A stretch of 64,000 nucleotides of DNA, taken from NCBI GenBank assembly GCA_007844125.1, contig CM017556.1, forward strand, positions 24,125,277 through 24,189,276, in the 5' to 3' direction. Position numbers and translations under genes: made by a program. Shown piece after piece: positions 34,801-39,176 of the stretch; positions within the stretch are counted from its first letter, which is position 1, and every line of letters starts with the position of its first letter. The notes below the pieces were generated by a model. It ran no database searches and was not told where the DNA came from. It worked only from the letters and a program-made list of their open reading frames with translations. The DNA is from Sinonovacula constricta. Its lineage: Eukaryota > Mollusca > Bivalvia > Cardiida > Solecurtidae.

Positions 34801-37506
34801 TGTTAATGATAAAACATAATCTAAGTTTATATCAGTTTCCATGCTGTTGTAATTTTTCTGTACTCTATAATGACTTCAAAATATTCAAAATGCAATACAA
34901 AATTTCTATTTAATGTCATATTTTCAGGCCAGTATCTGTTATAAACTCTTTGTATTTGTCACGTTTGCATTTAACTGACATACAACTGAATACCTTGGTC
35001 TAATTCTGTCTGTTGTTTTTTAGATTGTAATATCTGTGCACTTAACTGACATTAGGGCTGAGTACTGGTTCTAGTTTTGATACTGTAAGGTCATTTCAGT
35101 ATTAAACAAATATGGGAAGAAAGTGATTTTTAATCAGTTTATCTCATTCATATTTCATTGAAATCCTGAAATATTTTGGCTGTTTTGAGTACAATTTACT
35201 GATAGTTAAAATGATTTGCAAATGCAGTATCCGTGTTTGCTCAAATTCTATATTAACTGAGTATTCCAAATGCGGATTAACATTCTGTGCGCTTCAGTTT
35301 TCATCGAGTCAATTCAATGACGCAAGCAGATTTGTCTGCAACATAACACTGCTGAAAAGCAAAGCATGGCAGTATTTTGTAAAGAAAACTGAAGAAACGC
35401 AGGGATGCAATGAATATGTGAACATTAATTCCCTGCTCACCATCCAATTATTATCATCAAATTTAACTGTCCCTATCTCCTAGTTAAGATAGATTCCTAT
35501 CTACCATCCATTTGGTAGTTGGAGCAAAATTAGTGTCTCAGCCAACCAATATCTATTCAGCATATATGGTAGTGAAACTGGTAGCAGAAGCGTTAATTTA
35601 TGAGCGAGTTAATTTATGCTGACACCGTCACTTTTACTTGACTACATGTACATAACATTGTTGCACTGGGTTTTTGATGATTTAAACCTTCTTTAAATGA
35701 TGTTTAAAATATTTACTTTATGTATTAACACTTCTCGTTGTTTTTGTTAAAGAATGTTTAAAAACATGCACCATCATGAACATGGCTGTCCAAATATATG
35801 TACATTTTTTGGCAAGTTGTGAAACTAAAATTTGGCTGATCTACACTCAGTATGAATTTGATGTAAATAATTTAAAAAGGTATGCTTTATAATGTAAATG
35901 ACCAAACTAATAATAATTTAGAAATATTATCTTTAATTTAGTGAGTCACTTCTGACATTCTAAATCATATGTTGATATTCCAAAAGCAGATATATATGAG
36001 TCATAAATATTTATTAGACCAGTACTTTGTAGTAGATCTACTATCTGAGTACATGTAGTACTTATTTGTAAACATACAGGCTCATCGTAATAGGCAAACA
36101 ATCAATAATGTCATATTCTATCTTACGCAACAGCTTGTCTTAAACAACAAATTACAGGCTGTCCCTTGGGTGCCTGCTTAATACAAGTTTGACTGTAGTT
36201 TATTGTGTATTTCTCATTGCTTCATGCAGAGTCCAAACATACAAAGCTACAACTGTTTTTATTCAAGTAAACTAAAATACAATTTATATAATCTTTTCTA
36301 AGCACATTTATTCTTGTGTCAATAACCTTGGCCCTCTGCATTAACTTATCAACCTAACGACATATAAATGTATTATATGATATCAGATCTTGATCATACT
36401 GTATCGAGACAAATATCGCATCGATCCCTTTCATTGATACTCAGTCCTAAGTGACATACAACTGTATACCTTTGTCTAGTTATTTGCTAGTCTTTTTTTC
36501 CTCAAATTTTAATACATATATCATACTCATATACCCTAACATAAATCTTTTCTGTATAAGTAATTTATTCAGAAAACATGCAAAGTTTTTTCTATTATAG
36601 TCTAAACATCAATTTGGCTTTATTTCTAGAGTTTTTCCTGGATTTTTAGAAGGAATGTCTGTAGTATGGTGGGTGTCCCATTCCATCTTAAACAACTTTT
36701 TTTCATTTGCTAACTTGATGCAATTTTAGCTTTTTGGTGTTACAGCATTTATTATCCTTCTTCAAATGGGTCAAGTAAACAGTCAGATTAACTTATCAAT
36801 CTAAGAAGTACATTTTGTAATGGCTGCCTTCCTACACCAGAAGGTGGAAAAAACACATTATTAGCATATTAACTCATCAAATTATGCATGCACAAACAGA
36901 AGTTACATGTTTTGCATTTATGTTAGTTACAGATAATACAATGATTTGACCAGTTTGGCACCAAACTGACATCAGTACAGATCACATGGTTCTGATTACA
37001 ACATACAGGTATGCAATCTATGTCCCAGTTGCTTTCAAATGAAAATCACTTTAAACCATCGCACTTATTGGAATGTTGGTGGGGGAGGGGGGTCTATTCC
37101 TACCTGTAACAAAACCATTGACAGGCTTAAGCATGAAGAACTGTGAGTCATGTTTGGTACGATCCTCCCCAGTGATTCGCCAAGCATCTCCACTGCCTGC
37201 AAGACAAAGAACATTAAACATACAGACATTTTAGACTTAAAATATGACCATGAAAAAATCTGCTTATACTTGAAAAAGTGTTGGTAAACTGTACAGTATG
37301 ATCCTCATTTTACTGTCAATCAGTTTTTACAGTCAATTAGCTTTATCTTTTAATATTCCAATATAAGAAAATTCGCTTCTTTTGAATAAGCTTACTTTTA
37401 CTACATATGCTGTATTTATGCCAACAAAAAGGCTATAGAGATAAGTTCTTAATGCATACATAGAAATCTAGTACATACAAAATATATTACCTGCAGATGC
37501 AGCCAT
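1804..37506 (-). CDS. ITSN1: Intersectin (EH/SH3 endocytic scaffold), 25 exons, 3' end off the left edge
   Basis: This is a multidomain scaffold of clathrin-coated pits. In the known family, EH domains bind NPF proteins such as epsin, SH3 domains bind dynamin, synaptojanin and SOS, and the coiled coil binds Eps15. The spliced frame gives 1537 residues in the window: EH1 ~8-97, Pro/Met-rich linker ~98-183, EH2 ~185-290, linker, coiled coil ~334-648, aromatic linker ~649-717, SH3A ~725-790, SH3B ~835-890, SH3C ~947-1003, DPF-rich exon 1005-1520, then the start of the linker to SH3D. All 25 exons have GT-AG borders on the minus strand and their phases match throughout. The start is the first ATG (37504-37506), giving MAASAG before the EH1 exon. 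SH3D, SH3E and any DH-PH-C2 part lie beyond position 1. The family assignment is firm; the DPF-rich insert is not in the vertebrate protein as I know it. Confidence 0.93.
1856..2779. other. Intron between exons 24 and 25
   Basis: AT-rich, with short A and T runs. No gene or recognisable repeat seen. Confidence 0.6.
2780..4327 (-). CDS. ITSN1: Intersectin exon 24, 516-codon DPF-rich exon
   Basis: A single 1548-nt exon between SH3C and the SH3D linker. Acceptor ccttttag precedes [11 protein letters not shown]; donor AGA/gtaagg follows KRKYKLKPR. It is acidic, Ser/Asn-rich and apparently unfolded. It holds nine DPF motifs, mostly in its first half, with near variants (DAPF, DEPF, DPMF). DPF is the alpha-adaptin appendage ligand known from Eps15 and epsin. 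A PPLPEK motif near the end fits a class II SH3 ligand (PxxPxK), and a basic end follows. Phase 0 on both sides means it could be skipped cleanly. The reading frame stays open past the donor, so an unspliced version would also extend. I know of no such exon in vertebrate, fly or worm intersectin. Confidence 0.88.
4575..4665 (-). repeat. Possible tRNA-like SINE remnant
   Basis: On the minus strand a B-box-like GGTTCGAATCC follows a weak A-box-like segment in the intron between exons 23 and 24. No folded tRNA is evident and no second copy was found, so this is tentative. Confidence 0.35.
4767..4939 (-). CDS. ITSN1: Intersectin exon 23, complete SH3C
   Basis: 173 nt. It encodes [20 protein letters not shown], then the [10 protein letters not shown] loop and [14 protein letters not shown]. 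This is a full SH3 fold with ALYAY, DWW and PANYV. It ends exactly at phase 0 (CCT/gtgagt), so either exon 24 or exon 25 could follow in frame. Confidence 0.95.
5250..5362 (-). repeat. SINE family C fragment, tRNA head
   Basis: Minus strand reads a tRNA-like head with GCAGAGCAGTTAGAGTGGTC and a B box (GGGTTTGAGTCCC), then GATTTTCCAGCTAACCTG. Related to 7075-7262, 8565-8765, 10590-10800 and 31115-31330. Confidence 0.65.
5838..6039 (-). CDS. ITSN1: Intersectin exon 22, end of SH3B and B-C linker
   Basis: 202 nt. It opens with [15 protein letters not shown], identical in pattern to the vertebrate SH3B end, and continues as a Ser/Pro/Ala-rich linker. Donor gtaaat at phase 1. Confidence 0.95.
6412..6592 (-). 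repeat. SINE family B, internally deleted copy
   Basis: Carries both ends of the full copy at 19812-20136 (TGGGTTTATTATCCCACCAA at one end, a tRNA-like head at the other). About 140 bp of the body is missing after GAAGCAGACATAG. Confidence 0.75.
6814..6960 (-). CDS. ITSN1: Intersectin exon 21, first part of SH3B
   Basis: 147 nt, phase 0 at both ends. It encodes [20 protein letters not shown], then GDVI, and [13 protein letters not shown]. The SH3 signature residues (ALYPW, DNHL, WW) are all present and very close to vertebrate SH3B. Confidence 0.95.
7075..7262 (-). repeat. SINE family C copy
   Basis: On the plus strand it reads GGTGGAGGAAGACC, TTGGTAGAACCACTG and CAGGTTAGCTG, then an inverted tRNA-like B box (GGACTCAAATCC). 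Its order and sequence mirror the plus-oriented copies. Confidence 0.65.
7660..7910 (-). repeat. SINE family B, diverged copy
   Basis: Shares GCAGATATAGTGCTGCCTT, GGCATGATGCCACACATTGT and the B-box-like GGGTTTGAACCC with the full family B copy. Highly diverged in between. Confidence 0.6.
7981..8208 (-). CDS. ITSN1: Intersectin exon 20, second half of SH3A and A-B linker
   Basis: 228 nt. It encodes [20 protein letters not shown] then [11 protein letters not shown], which closes SH3A. As in vertebrate SH3A, a single Trp stands where most SH3 domains have WW. The rest is a Ser/Glu-rich linker without Trp or DPF motifs. Confidence 0.92.
8565..8765 (+). repeat. SINE family C copy
   Basis: Contains GAAGGTTTTCCAGCTAATC, GTGGTTCTACC, GGTCTTCCTTCCACAATTAT and ACCATAATTGTGTCAGTGGA in the family order. 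The tRNA-like head is degraded. Confidence 0.7.
8794..8903 (-). CDS. ITSN1: Intersectin exon 19, first half of SH3A
   Basis: 110 nt, encoding [20 protein letters not shown] then [17 protein letters not shown]. This has the ALYxF-like strand and DELS..PGD RT loop of an SH3 fold. Donor gtaaag at phase 0. Confidence 0.92.
8941..9075 (+). repeat. Head fragment of ~147-bp-unit element
   Basis: Begins AGAGGGCCATGATGGCCCTT and runs to TTAGTGTGGCCACTGG, as in the heads at 24742, 28040 and 31790. It then breaks off. Confidence 0.75.
9095..9175 (+). repeat. Short tandem duplication, two units
   Basis: The block CATGTGAACTGTGCATAC occurs twice about 36 bp apart, straight after the truncated head fragment. 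Confidence 0.7.
9352..9560 (-). CDS. ITSN1: Intersectin exon 18, aromatic-motif linker before SH3A
   Basis: 209 nt. A Ser/Thr/Gln-rich, apparently unfolded linker with three spaced aromatic motifs: NWFDF, NWASVF and AWGAAF. The first fits the WxxF type that binds the AP-2 alpha appendage. In mammalian intersectin 1 the comparable motif (WADF) lies between SH3A and SH3B; here that linker (exon 20) has none. Acceptor ttccag, donor gtaaat. Confidence 0.9.
9610..9995. repeat. Degenerate ATC/TCA trinucleotide tract
   Basis: Intronic region of interrupted CATCAT and CACCATC runs. No coding meaning on either strand. Confidence 0.8.
10125..10328 (-). repeat. Degenerate tandem copies of the exon 17 donor region
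   Basis: Three ~62-bp units beginning near 10133, 10195 and 10257, each reading ATCA(C/T)TTAAG then TTTCT(C)AGTTATAC. The true exon 17 end has ATCACTTACTTAAGCCTCTG followed by TTTTCTCAGTTTCTC in the same order. Confidence 0.6.
10329..10489 (-). CDS. ITSN1: Intersectin exon 17, end of coiled coil
   Basis: 161 nt, encoding [20 protein letters not shown] and a Lys/Glu-rich helix to LEAQRL(K). Donor gtaagt, phase 2. Three degenerate copies of its 3' end and flank lie next to it at about 10130-10320. Confidence 0.9.
10590..10800 (+). repeat. SINE family C copy
   Basis: Head with GGTGGGTAAAGTTGCTGACTT and GTGAGTTAGAGCCC (decayed B box), then GAGTCTTCCAGTTGACATG and GGGTCTTCCTTCATAAATAA. Confidence 0.65.
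10801..12728. other. Intron between exons 16 and 17, remainder
   Basis: Apart from a ~65-bp SINE B fragment at 11866-11930 (TGGGTTTATCGTCCCACCAA) I see only AT-rich sequence with no gene. Confidence 0.55.
12729..12868 (-). CDS. ITSN1: Intersectin exon 16, coiled coil
   Basis: 140 nt, encoding [20 protein letters not shown] and a further helix to LNSQIR. Acceptor atttcag, donor gtatga. The 57-bp minisatellite begins about 60 bp upstream of its acceptor. Confidence 0.88.
12925..14757. repeat. 57-bp minisatellite with a palindrome in each unit
   Basis: About 32 units. Each carries ATGGTTTGATGCAAACTCC, a core around CCTAGG and ACTACACCTAACTTTCTT. In many units the core is the perfect palindrome CCTGTCCTAGGACAGG; in others one base differs. 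Units from about 13,265 on are 57 bp, a multiple of three, so long frames stay open; those nearer exon 16 are shorter and more diverged. It lies wholly inside an intersectin intron. Confidence 0.92.
14968..15515. repeat. 73-bp tandem array with a 146-bp higher-order unit
   Basis: Eight units marked by CATATCTCACTATTTTCACA and GAGATGCAATATTACATTAA. Two unit types alternate (ACATCTACTTAATTGCCTAC and ATTACCTTATCAACTGC), so 15065-15210 and 15211-15356 are near-identical dimers. The outer units are more diverged. Confidence 0.88.
15545..15632 (-). CDS. ITSN1: Intersectin exon 15, coiled coil
   Basis: 88 nt, encoding [20 protein letters not shown] and QTSVQSNPM. Of two nearby GT sites, the donor T/gtgagt is the one that keeps phase with exon 16 (Ser codon T|CT). 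Confidence 0.85.
15838..16130 (-). repeat. SINE family B, diverged copy or copies
   Basis: Shares AACACCACATCCAGTCAT, GCTTGAGTGTAAGCAAGGGA and a tRNA-like end (GGGTTTGAACAAAGGGCC) with family B. A second half-copy of the end follows at about 16076. Confidence 0.55.
16337..16477 (-). CDS. ITSN1: Intersectin exon 14, coiled coil
   Basis: 141 nt, phase 0 at both ends, encoding [20 protein letters not shown] and a further helix ending DRLQKELQ. Acceptor attgcag, donor gtaagc. Confidence 0.88.
16812..17343 (-). repeat. Degenerate tandem copies of exon 13 3' end with intron flank
   Basis: Three to four units of about 150-160 bp. The clearest (17099-17188) reads on the minus strand GATGGTTGAGAAAGCCTG, CTTAAGTCACTGTCCAGTTA and ATGGAGTCCATG. 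Each block has its counterpart, in order, in exon 13 (GATGATTGAGAAAGCACG, CTCAAGTCGCGCTCCAGTAA, GTGGAGTCTATG). The intervening CAACAATTGATTAAAAA segments also repeat. The copies contain indels, so none is a usable exon. Confidence 0.75.
17356..17505 (-). CDS. ITSN1: Intersectin exon 13, coiled coil
   Basis: 150 nt, phase 0 at both ends. It encodes [20 protein letters not shown] and on to CEVESM. The match to the vertebrate coiled coil ([14 protein letters not shown]) is clear. Degenerate tandem copies of its 3' part lie downstream in the same intron (16812-17343). Confidence 0.93.
17506..18451. other. Intron between exons 12 and 13
   Basis: AT-rich, with a short CCCACCCACCC tract near 18060-18080. 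No gene or known repeat seen. Confidence 0.55.
18452..18563 (-). CDS. ITSN1: Intersectin exon 12, coiled coil
   Basis: 112 nt of Arg/Gln/Glu-rich helix ([20 protein letters not shown] and on). The DNA is nearly a repeat of CTTTGT-like blocks, so sequencing or alignment errors are possible here. It ends at phase 0 with donor gtagga. Confidence 0.9.
18838..18945. repeat. Short tandem repeat, about 45 bp, ~2.5 units
   Basis: TTTATATCATTTGAAACTTT and CAATTTCTATATAAA recur three times, just downstream of exon 11. Confidence 0.7.
18977..19127 (-). CDS. ITSN1: Intersectin exon 11, start of coiled coil
   Basis: 151 nt. It opens with [20 protein letters not shown], which closely follows the vertebrate intersectin entry to the coiled coil, and continues as an E/K/R/Q-rich helix. 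Donor gtaaaa. Confidence 0.93.
19631..19738 (-). CDS. ITSN1: Intersectin exon 10, linker before the coiled coil
   Basis: 108 nt, encoding [20 protein letters not shown] and a Pro/Glu-rich end (EPKPEDDH). It is predicted to be unstructured. Donor gtatgt. Confidence 0.85.
19812..20136 (-). repeat. tRNA-derived SINE, family B, full copy
   Basis: On the minus strand: tRNA-like head GACCTGGTAGCGCAATCGGT with B box GGGTTCGATCCCGG, then a ~220-bp body, ending at TTGGTGGGATGATAAACCCA and a TTTG/CAAA repeat tail. It is the best-preserved copy here and has probably inserted most recently. Confidence 0.88.
20601..20785 (-). CDS. ITSN1: Intersectin exon 9, end of EH2 and linker
   Basis: 185 nt. It encodes [17 protein letters not shown] with a full EF-hand loop (D, D, D, D, E), then [17 protein letters not shown], which ends EH2. 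The tail contains [15 protein letters not shown]. Donor gttgtt is weaker than its neighbours but keeps the phase into exon 10. Confidence 0.9.
20835..20880. repeat. TTG microsatellite with T and G runs
   Basis: (TTG)n followed by T7 and G9 runs in the intron after exon 9. Confidence 0.9.
21379..21442 (-). CDS. ITSN1: Intersectin exon 8, centre of EH2
   Basis: 64 nt, encoding [20 protein letters not shown], Ile and two bases of the conserved Trp. Length, phases and split Trp codon all match exon 3. Confidence 0.92.
21843..21902. repeat. Poly-A/CACCCC low-complexity tract
   Basis: Long A runs broken twice by CACCCC, within the intron between exons 7 and 8. Confidence 0.85.
22254..22345 (-). 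CDS. ITSN1: Intersectin exon 7, first part of EH2
   Basis: 92 nt, encoding [20 protein letters not shown] then [21 protein letters not shown] is the typical entry to the second EH domain of intersectins. Donor gtaaca; phase 1 at its end, as for exon 2. Confidence 0.92.
22921..23642 (+). repeat. ~147-bp-unit element, headless copy with two tails
   Basis: About four units (CAAGATTTTATGCAGACAAA, TGTGTTCACAAGCTTTTTCT). Two consecutive tail segments end at about 23530 (GTGCTCCGATGAGCTAAAAA) and 23642. Confidence 0.85.
23818..23887 (-). CDS. ITSN1: Intersectin exon 6, inter-EH linker
   Basis: 70 nt, encoding [20 protein letters not shown] and GVLP. The acceptor is attcag and the donor gtaagt. The Leu codon is joined from exon 5 (T|TA). 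An acceptor 3 nt further on (cagtag) would remove one codon, a possible NAGNAG-type choice. Confidence 0.78.
24083..24392. repeat. TTTG-rich low-complexity region
   Basis: Interrupted TGTTTGTATGTTTTG and TTTGCTGTTG blocks. It leaves long open frames on the plus strand with Phe/Cys/Val-rich products, which I regard as spurious. Confidence 0.75.
24436..24546 (-). CDS. ITSN1: Intersectin exon 5, Pro/Met-rich inter-EH linker
   Basis: 111 nt, encoding a low-complexity stretch ([20 protein letters not shown]...). The acceptor is ctag/GT and the donor GT/gtaagt at 24435. The frame runs on from exon 4 and into exon 6. Vertebrate intersectins also have a Met/Pro/Ala-rich linker here. Confidence 0.8.
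24742..25126 (+). repeat. ~147-bp-unit element, head plus two units
   Basis: Begins with the head (AGAGCCATGATGATCCTTAA, GCTCACCTGAG). It stops abruptly after CAAGTTTAACTAACTACTTG, where unrelated sequence begins. Confidence 0.85.
25636..25960 (-). pseudogene. LINE 3' end remnant (C-terminus of reverse-transcriptase ORF)
   Basis: On the minus strand an open stretch encodes [17 protein letters not shown], then a helical end ([11 protein letters not shown]) and a stop at 25649. Upstream, in another frame, reads [10 protein letters not shown]. Together these match the Cys/His C-terminal region of Jockey/I-like non-LTR elements (GHTRLTH, then C-x2-C and H-x4-C). A frameshift separates the two parts and stops precede them. 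Confidence 0.6.
26396..26545 (+). repeat. ~147-bp-unit element, single-unit fragment
   Basis: One unit ending in CCAAGTTTAACTAACTACTT, the same break point as at 25126. The ~85 bp that follow also match those after 25126. Confidence 0.8.
27237..27433 (-). CDS. ITSN1: Intersectin exon 4, end of EH1 and proline-rich linker
   Basis: 197 nt. It completes the pocket Trp and then encodes the EF-hand loop [12 protein letters not shown], whose canonical Ca-binding positions are all filled (D, N, D, D, E). The helix [20 protein letters not shown] closes EH1. A Pro/Met-rich tail ([15 protein letters not shown]) begins the EH1-EH2 linker. Confidence 0.93.
28040..28722 (+). repeat. ~147-bp-unit element, head plus about four units
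   Basis: Begins AACAAGAGGGCCATGATGGC with the subterminal GCTCACCTGAG. Its last unit runs directly into a 32-bp minisatellite, with no element tail. Confidence 0.88.
28723..29055. repeat. 32-bp minisatellite, about ten units
   Basis: Units of the form CAGTAAGGAACTGTCCATTG then ATATAAAGACAA, variably diverged. It starts at the broken end of the previous element and ends ~35 bp from exon 3. Confidence 0.9.
29090..29153 (-). CDS. ITSN1: Intersectin exon 3, centre of EH1
   Basis: 64 nt, encoding [20 protein letters not shown] followed by Ile and two bases of Trp. It carries the helix-loop of EH1 that forms the NPF pocket; the invariant Trp codon is split TG|G by the intron. Exon 8 of EH2 has the same length and phases, so the two EH domains share their gene structure. 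Confidence 0.92.
29154..31110. other. First part of the large intron between exons 2 and 3
   Basis: A weak SINE C-like fragment at about 29165-29250 (CTTGGTAGAGCCACT) and a SINE B-like piece at 30985-31082 (CACCCAGTCTGAGTTACGTT). Otherwise nothing recognised. Confidence 0.5.
31115..31330 (+). repeat. SINE family C copy
   Basis: B-box-like GGGTTCAAGTCC, then GGAGGTTTTCCAGCTAAAC, GGTTCTTCCTTCACCAATAA and ACCATAATTGTGTTGGTGCA, ending in an A run. Confidence 0.75.
31790..33616 (+). mobile_element. Complete ~147-bp-unit element, 1.8 kb, about ten units
   Basis: The head AACAAGAGGGCCATGATGGC includes the hairpin GGGCCAT-g-ATGGCCC and the motif GCTCACCTGA (31819-31828). The tail ends CTCAGGTGAGC (33599-33609) then TAAAA. 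Head and tail motifs are inverted copies of each other. Between them are about ten units of ~147 bp (CCAAGATTTCATGTAGACAA, AAGTTTGATGAAGATTGG, CTAGTGTGTTCACAAGC, TTTGACCTAGTGACCTAC). The architecture, core tandem repeats between fixed ends, resembles the bivalve pearl/Helitron-like non-autonomous elements. The tail hairpin followed by CTAA would fit a Helitron 3' end (CTRR). No protein is encoded. Confidence 0.85.
34143..34440 (-). repeat. tRNA-derived SINE, family A, copy 2
   Basis: Same head and body as 1234-1506, with A-box CTCAAGTTGTAGAGCATCTG and GGGGTTCACACCC. More diverged in the tRNA part than in the body. Confidence 0.85.
34441..37103. other. Last part of the large intron between exons 2 and 3
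   Basis: AT-rich. No gene, tandem repeat or recognised element seen in 2.6 kb. Confidence 0.5.
37104..37196 (-). CDS. ITSN1: Intersectin exon 2, first part of EH1
   Basis: 93 nt. It encodes [20 protein letters not shown] and the following helix up to NGFVTG. This is the N-terminal half of an EH domain, with the family's W-x-I-T-x-E-[ED]-R-x-K-H-D pattern. It ends after the first base of a Gly codon, with donor gtagga. Confidence 0.9.
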
Positions 37507-37541
37507 GTTTTGGTCATTGAATAGTTTTCTTCACTGATATT
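37491..37541 (-). CDS. ITSN1: Intersectin exon 1 coding (start codon) with 35 nt of 5' UTR
   Basis: The ATG at 37504-37506 is followed by codons for MAASA and then one base before a GT donor at 37490-37489. An AG acceptor lies just above 37541 (minus strand reads ttattattgcag). The UTR therefore continues in at least one upstream non-coding exon, which I could not place. The next exon completes the Gly codon and enters EH1. Confidence 0.75.
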
Positions 37542-39176
37542 CTGCAATAATAATAAATTGTTTTCACATAATAAACTATTCATCACACAACACAATTATG
37601 GTCATAATAGCTATGATTAAGTTATTCTTGATGGAGGAAGACTTAAACTGGCCTACATGTGTACAGCCATCATCATACCTTAGTTCAGGTGGAAGGACTC
37701 CCTACATGAAAGTTTTTGCGGGATCGTTTAAATATGTCTGGACCCCTTTTTCCAGACCTTTTATACATTAATGCCCACCCCCTACCCCTCATGGATTGCC
37801 GGGGCCCTATGTGAACCCTGTCAGTGCTCTATGATGGTAGTCTTTATAATTCATTACTATTTTACATTACCATAACTTGTAAATTATATTATGTTCCATA
37901 TGTTTCAAATGCTATGTCAAAAAGATAGATGTGATATTTATAATAATACTAGGCAGTTAATTTTCCACATAAGAACGCTGGTATCAGATGTATGCCATCT
38001 GTTTCAGGAAAGCATAGATGTTTAACCTTCATAGCTTGATCCTTCATTACTCTTTAATTTTTTAACATGTTTTATTTCAGTTTAAAAGTGGATTAATTCA
38101 GAATACAATAGGATTAGGGAAGGTAAATAATTCTTTAAAACACACAATTAGTATAGTAAGGAGAAACATATTCTTGCAGAATCTGGTAAACTGGAAGACA
38201 GCAACATAAAGCAAGGAAAAAAAACACATCAACTGTCCTCTATCAAACTTCGAGTCAATGCGGTATTGGGATTATATTCATTTATATGACAAATATTATC
38301 GACGAATCAACAACTTTGCCTTGAGTATACCAGCCGCACAGTTGCAAAGTTATGAAAAGGAGCATGGTGTGTTAGATAAGTAGCTGTTGTAGAGTGACAT
38401 GCTGCATTTAAGTAATAAACTAGGCCACATTGACACGGCAACCTAGACTTCAAATACCCCTGTCTCAGGGTAATTGTTGACCCGGTGAAAGACACTGATC
38501 TACATCATATAAGCATATATGTTAAATATGCATCAAAAGCTTAATTAGGTGCTTAAAGTCATGCAATATGGCATAAGTGTAATCCACCTATACACATTGT
38601 CTATAACTGGCAGCTAATTCAGGTGAGCTGACATGGAATGACATGTGCTGATACCATCATTACATTTAAAACCCAATGGATGCATTTTGACTGGGTAAAT
38701 TCATATAACACATTTCCATAAGTAGAATGTGGATGCTACAATCCATATGTACAACAAACGAGAAATATCTCAACATTAAAATTCAGCAATATTTTACATG
38801 TTACTTGAACAGAAATAGGGAGCAAAAACAGCATCTGCCGGGTTCGATTGGAACTATAAAGCACAATCTAAACTAAAATAAACAACACACTGAACATGAC
38901 ATAACTAGGTTAATCAACACATGATATACAAACATTCGCACCAGAAAATTGTCTGCAGATCAATGTCAGAAACTTGAATAATTTGACATGTCGCCGAACG
39001 CGGGTCCAGTCACATTTCAGCACTTTGTGAAAGCACTACTGTTTCGATTGTCAGTCTTTCGCTGTTAGTTTTTTGATGAAGAAAAGCAGTGTACTTTTGC
39101 TTAAACTACAATAAGACGATTTAATAAATTGGGCATCAATTTGCTTTTAATTTTGGATTAAGATCCTCCCCCGGTA
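37542..39176. other. Upstream flank or first intron of intersectin, left of the MULE
   Basis: A SINE C-like fragment sits at 37620-37735. CpG-containing sequence at 38990-39070 (CGCCGAACGCGGGTCC) may belong to a 5' non-coding exon or promoter. I could not place a donor there with confidence. Confidence 0.4.
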
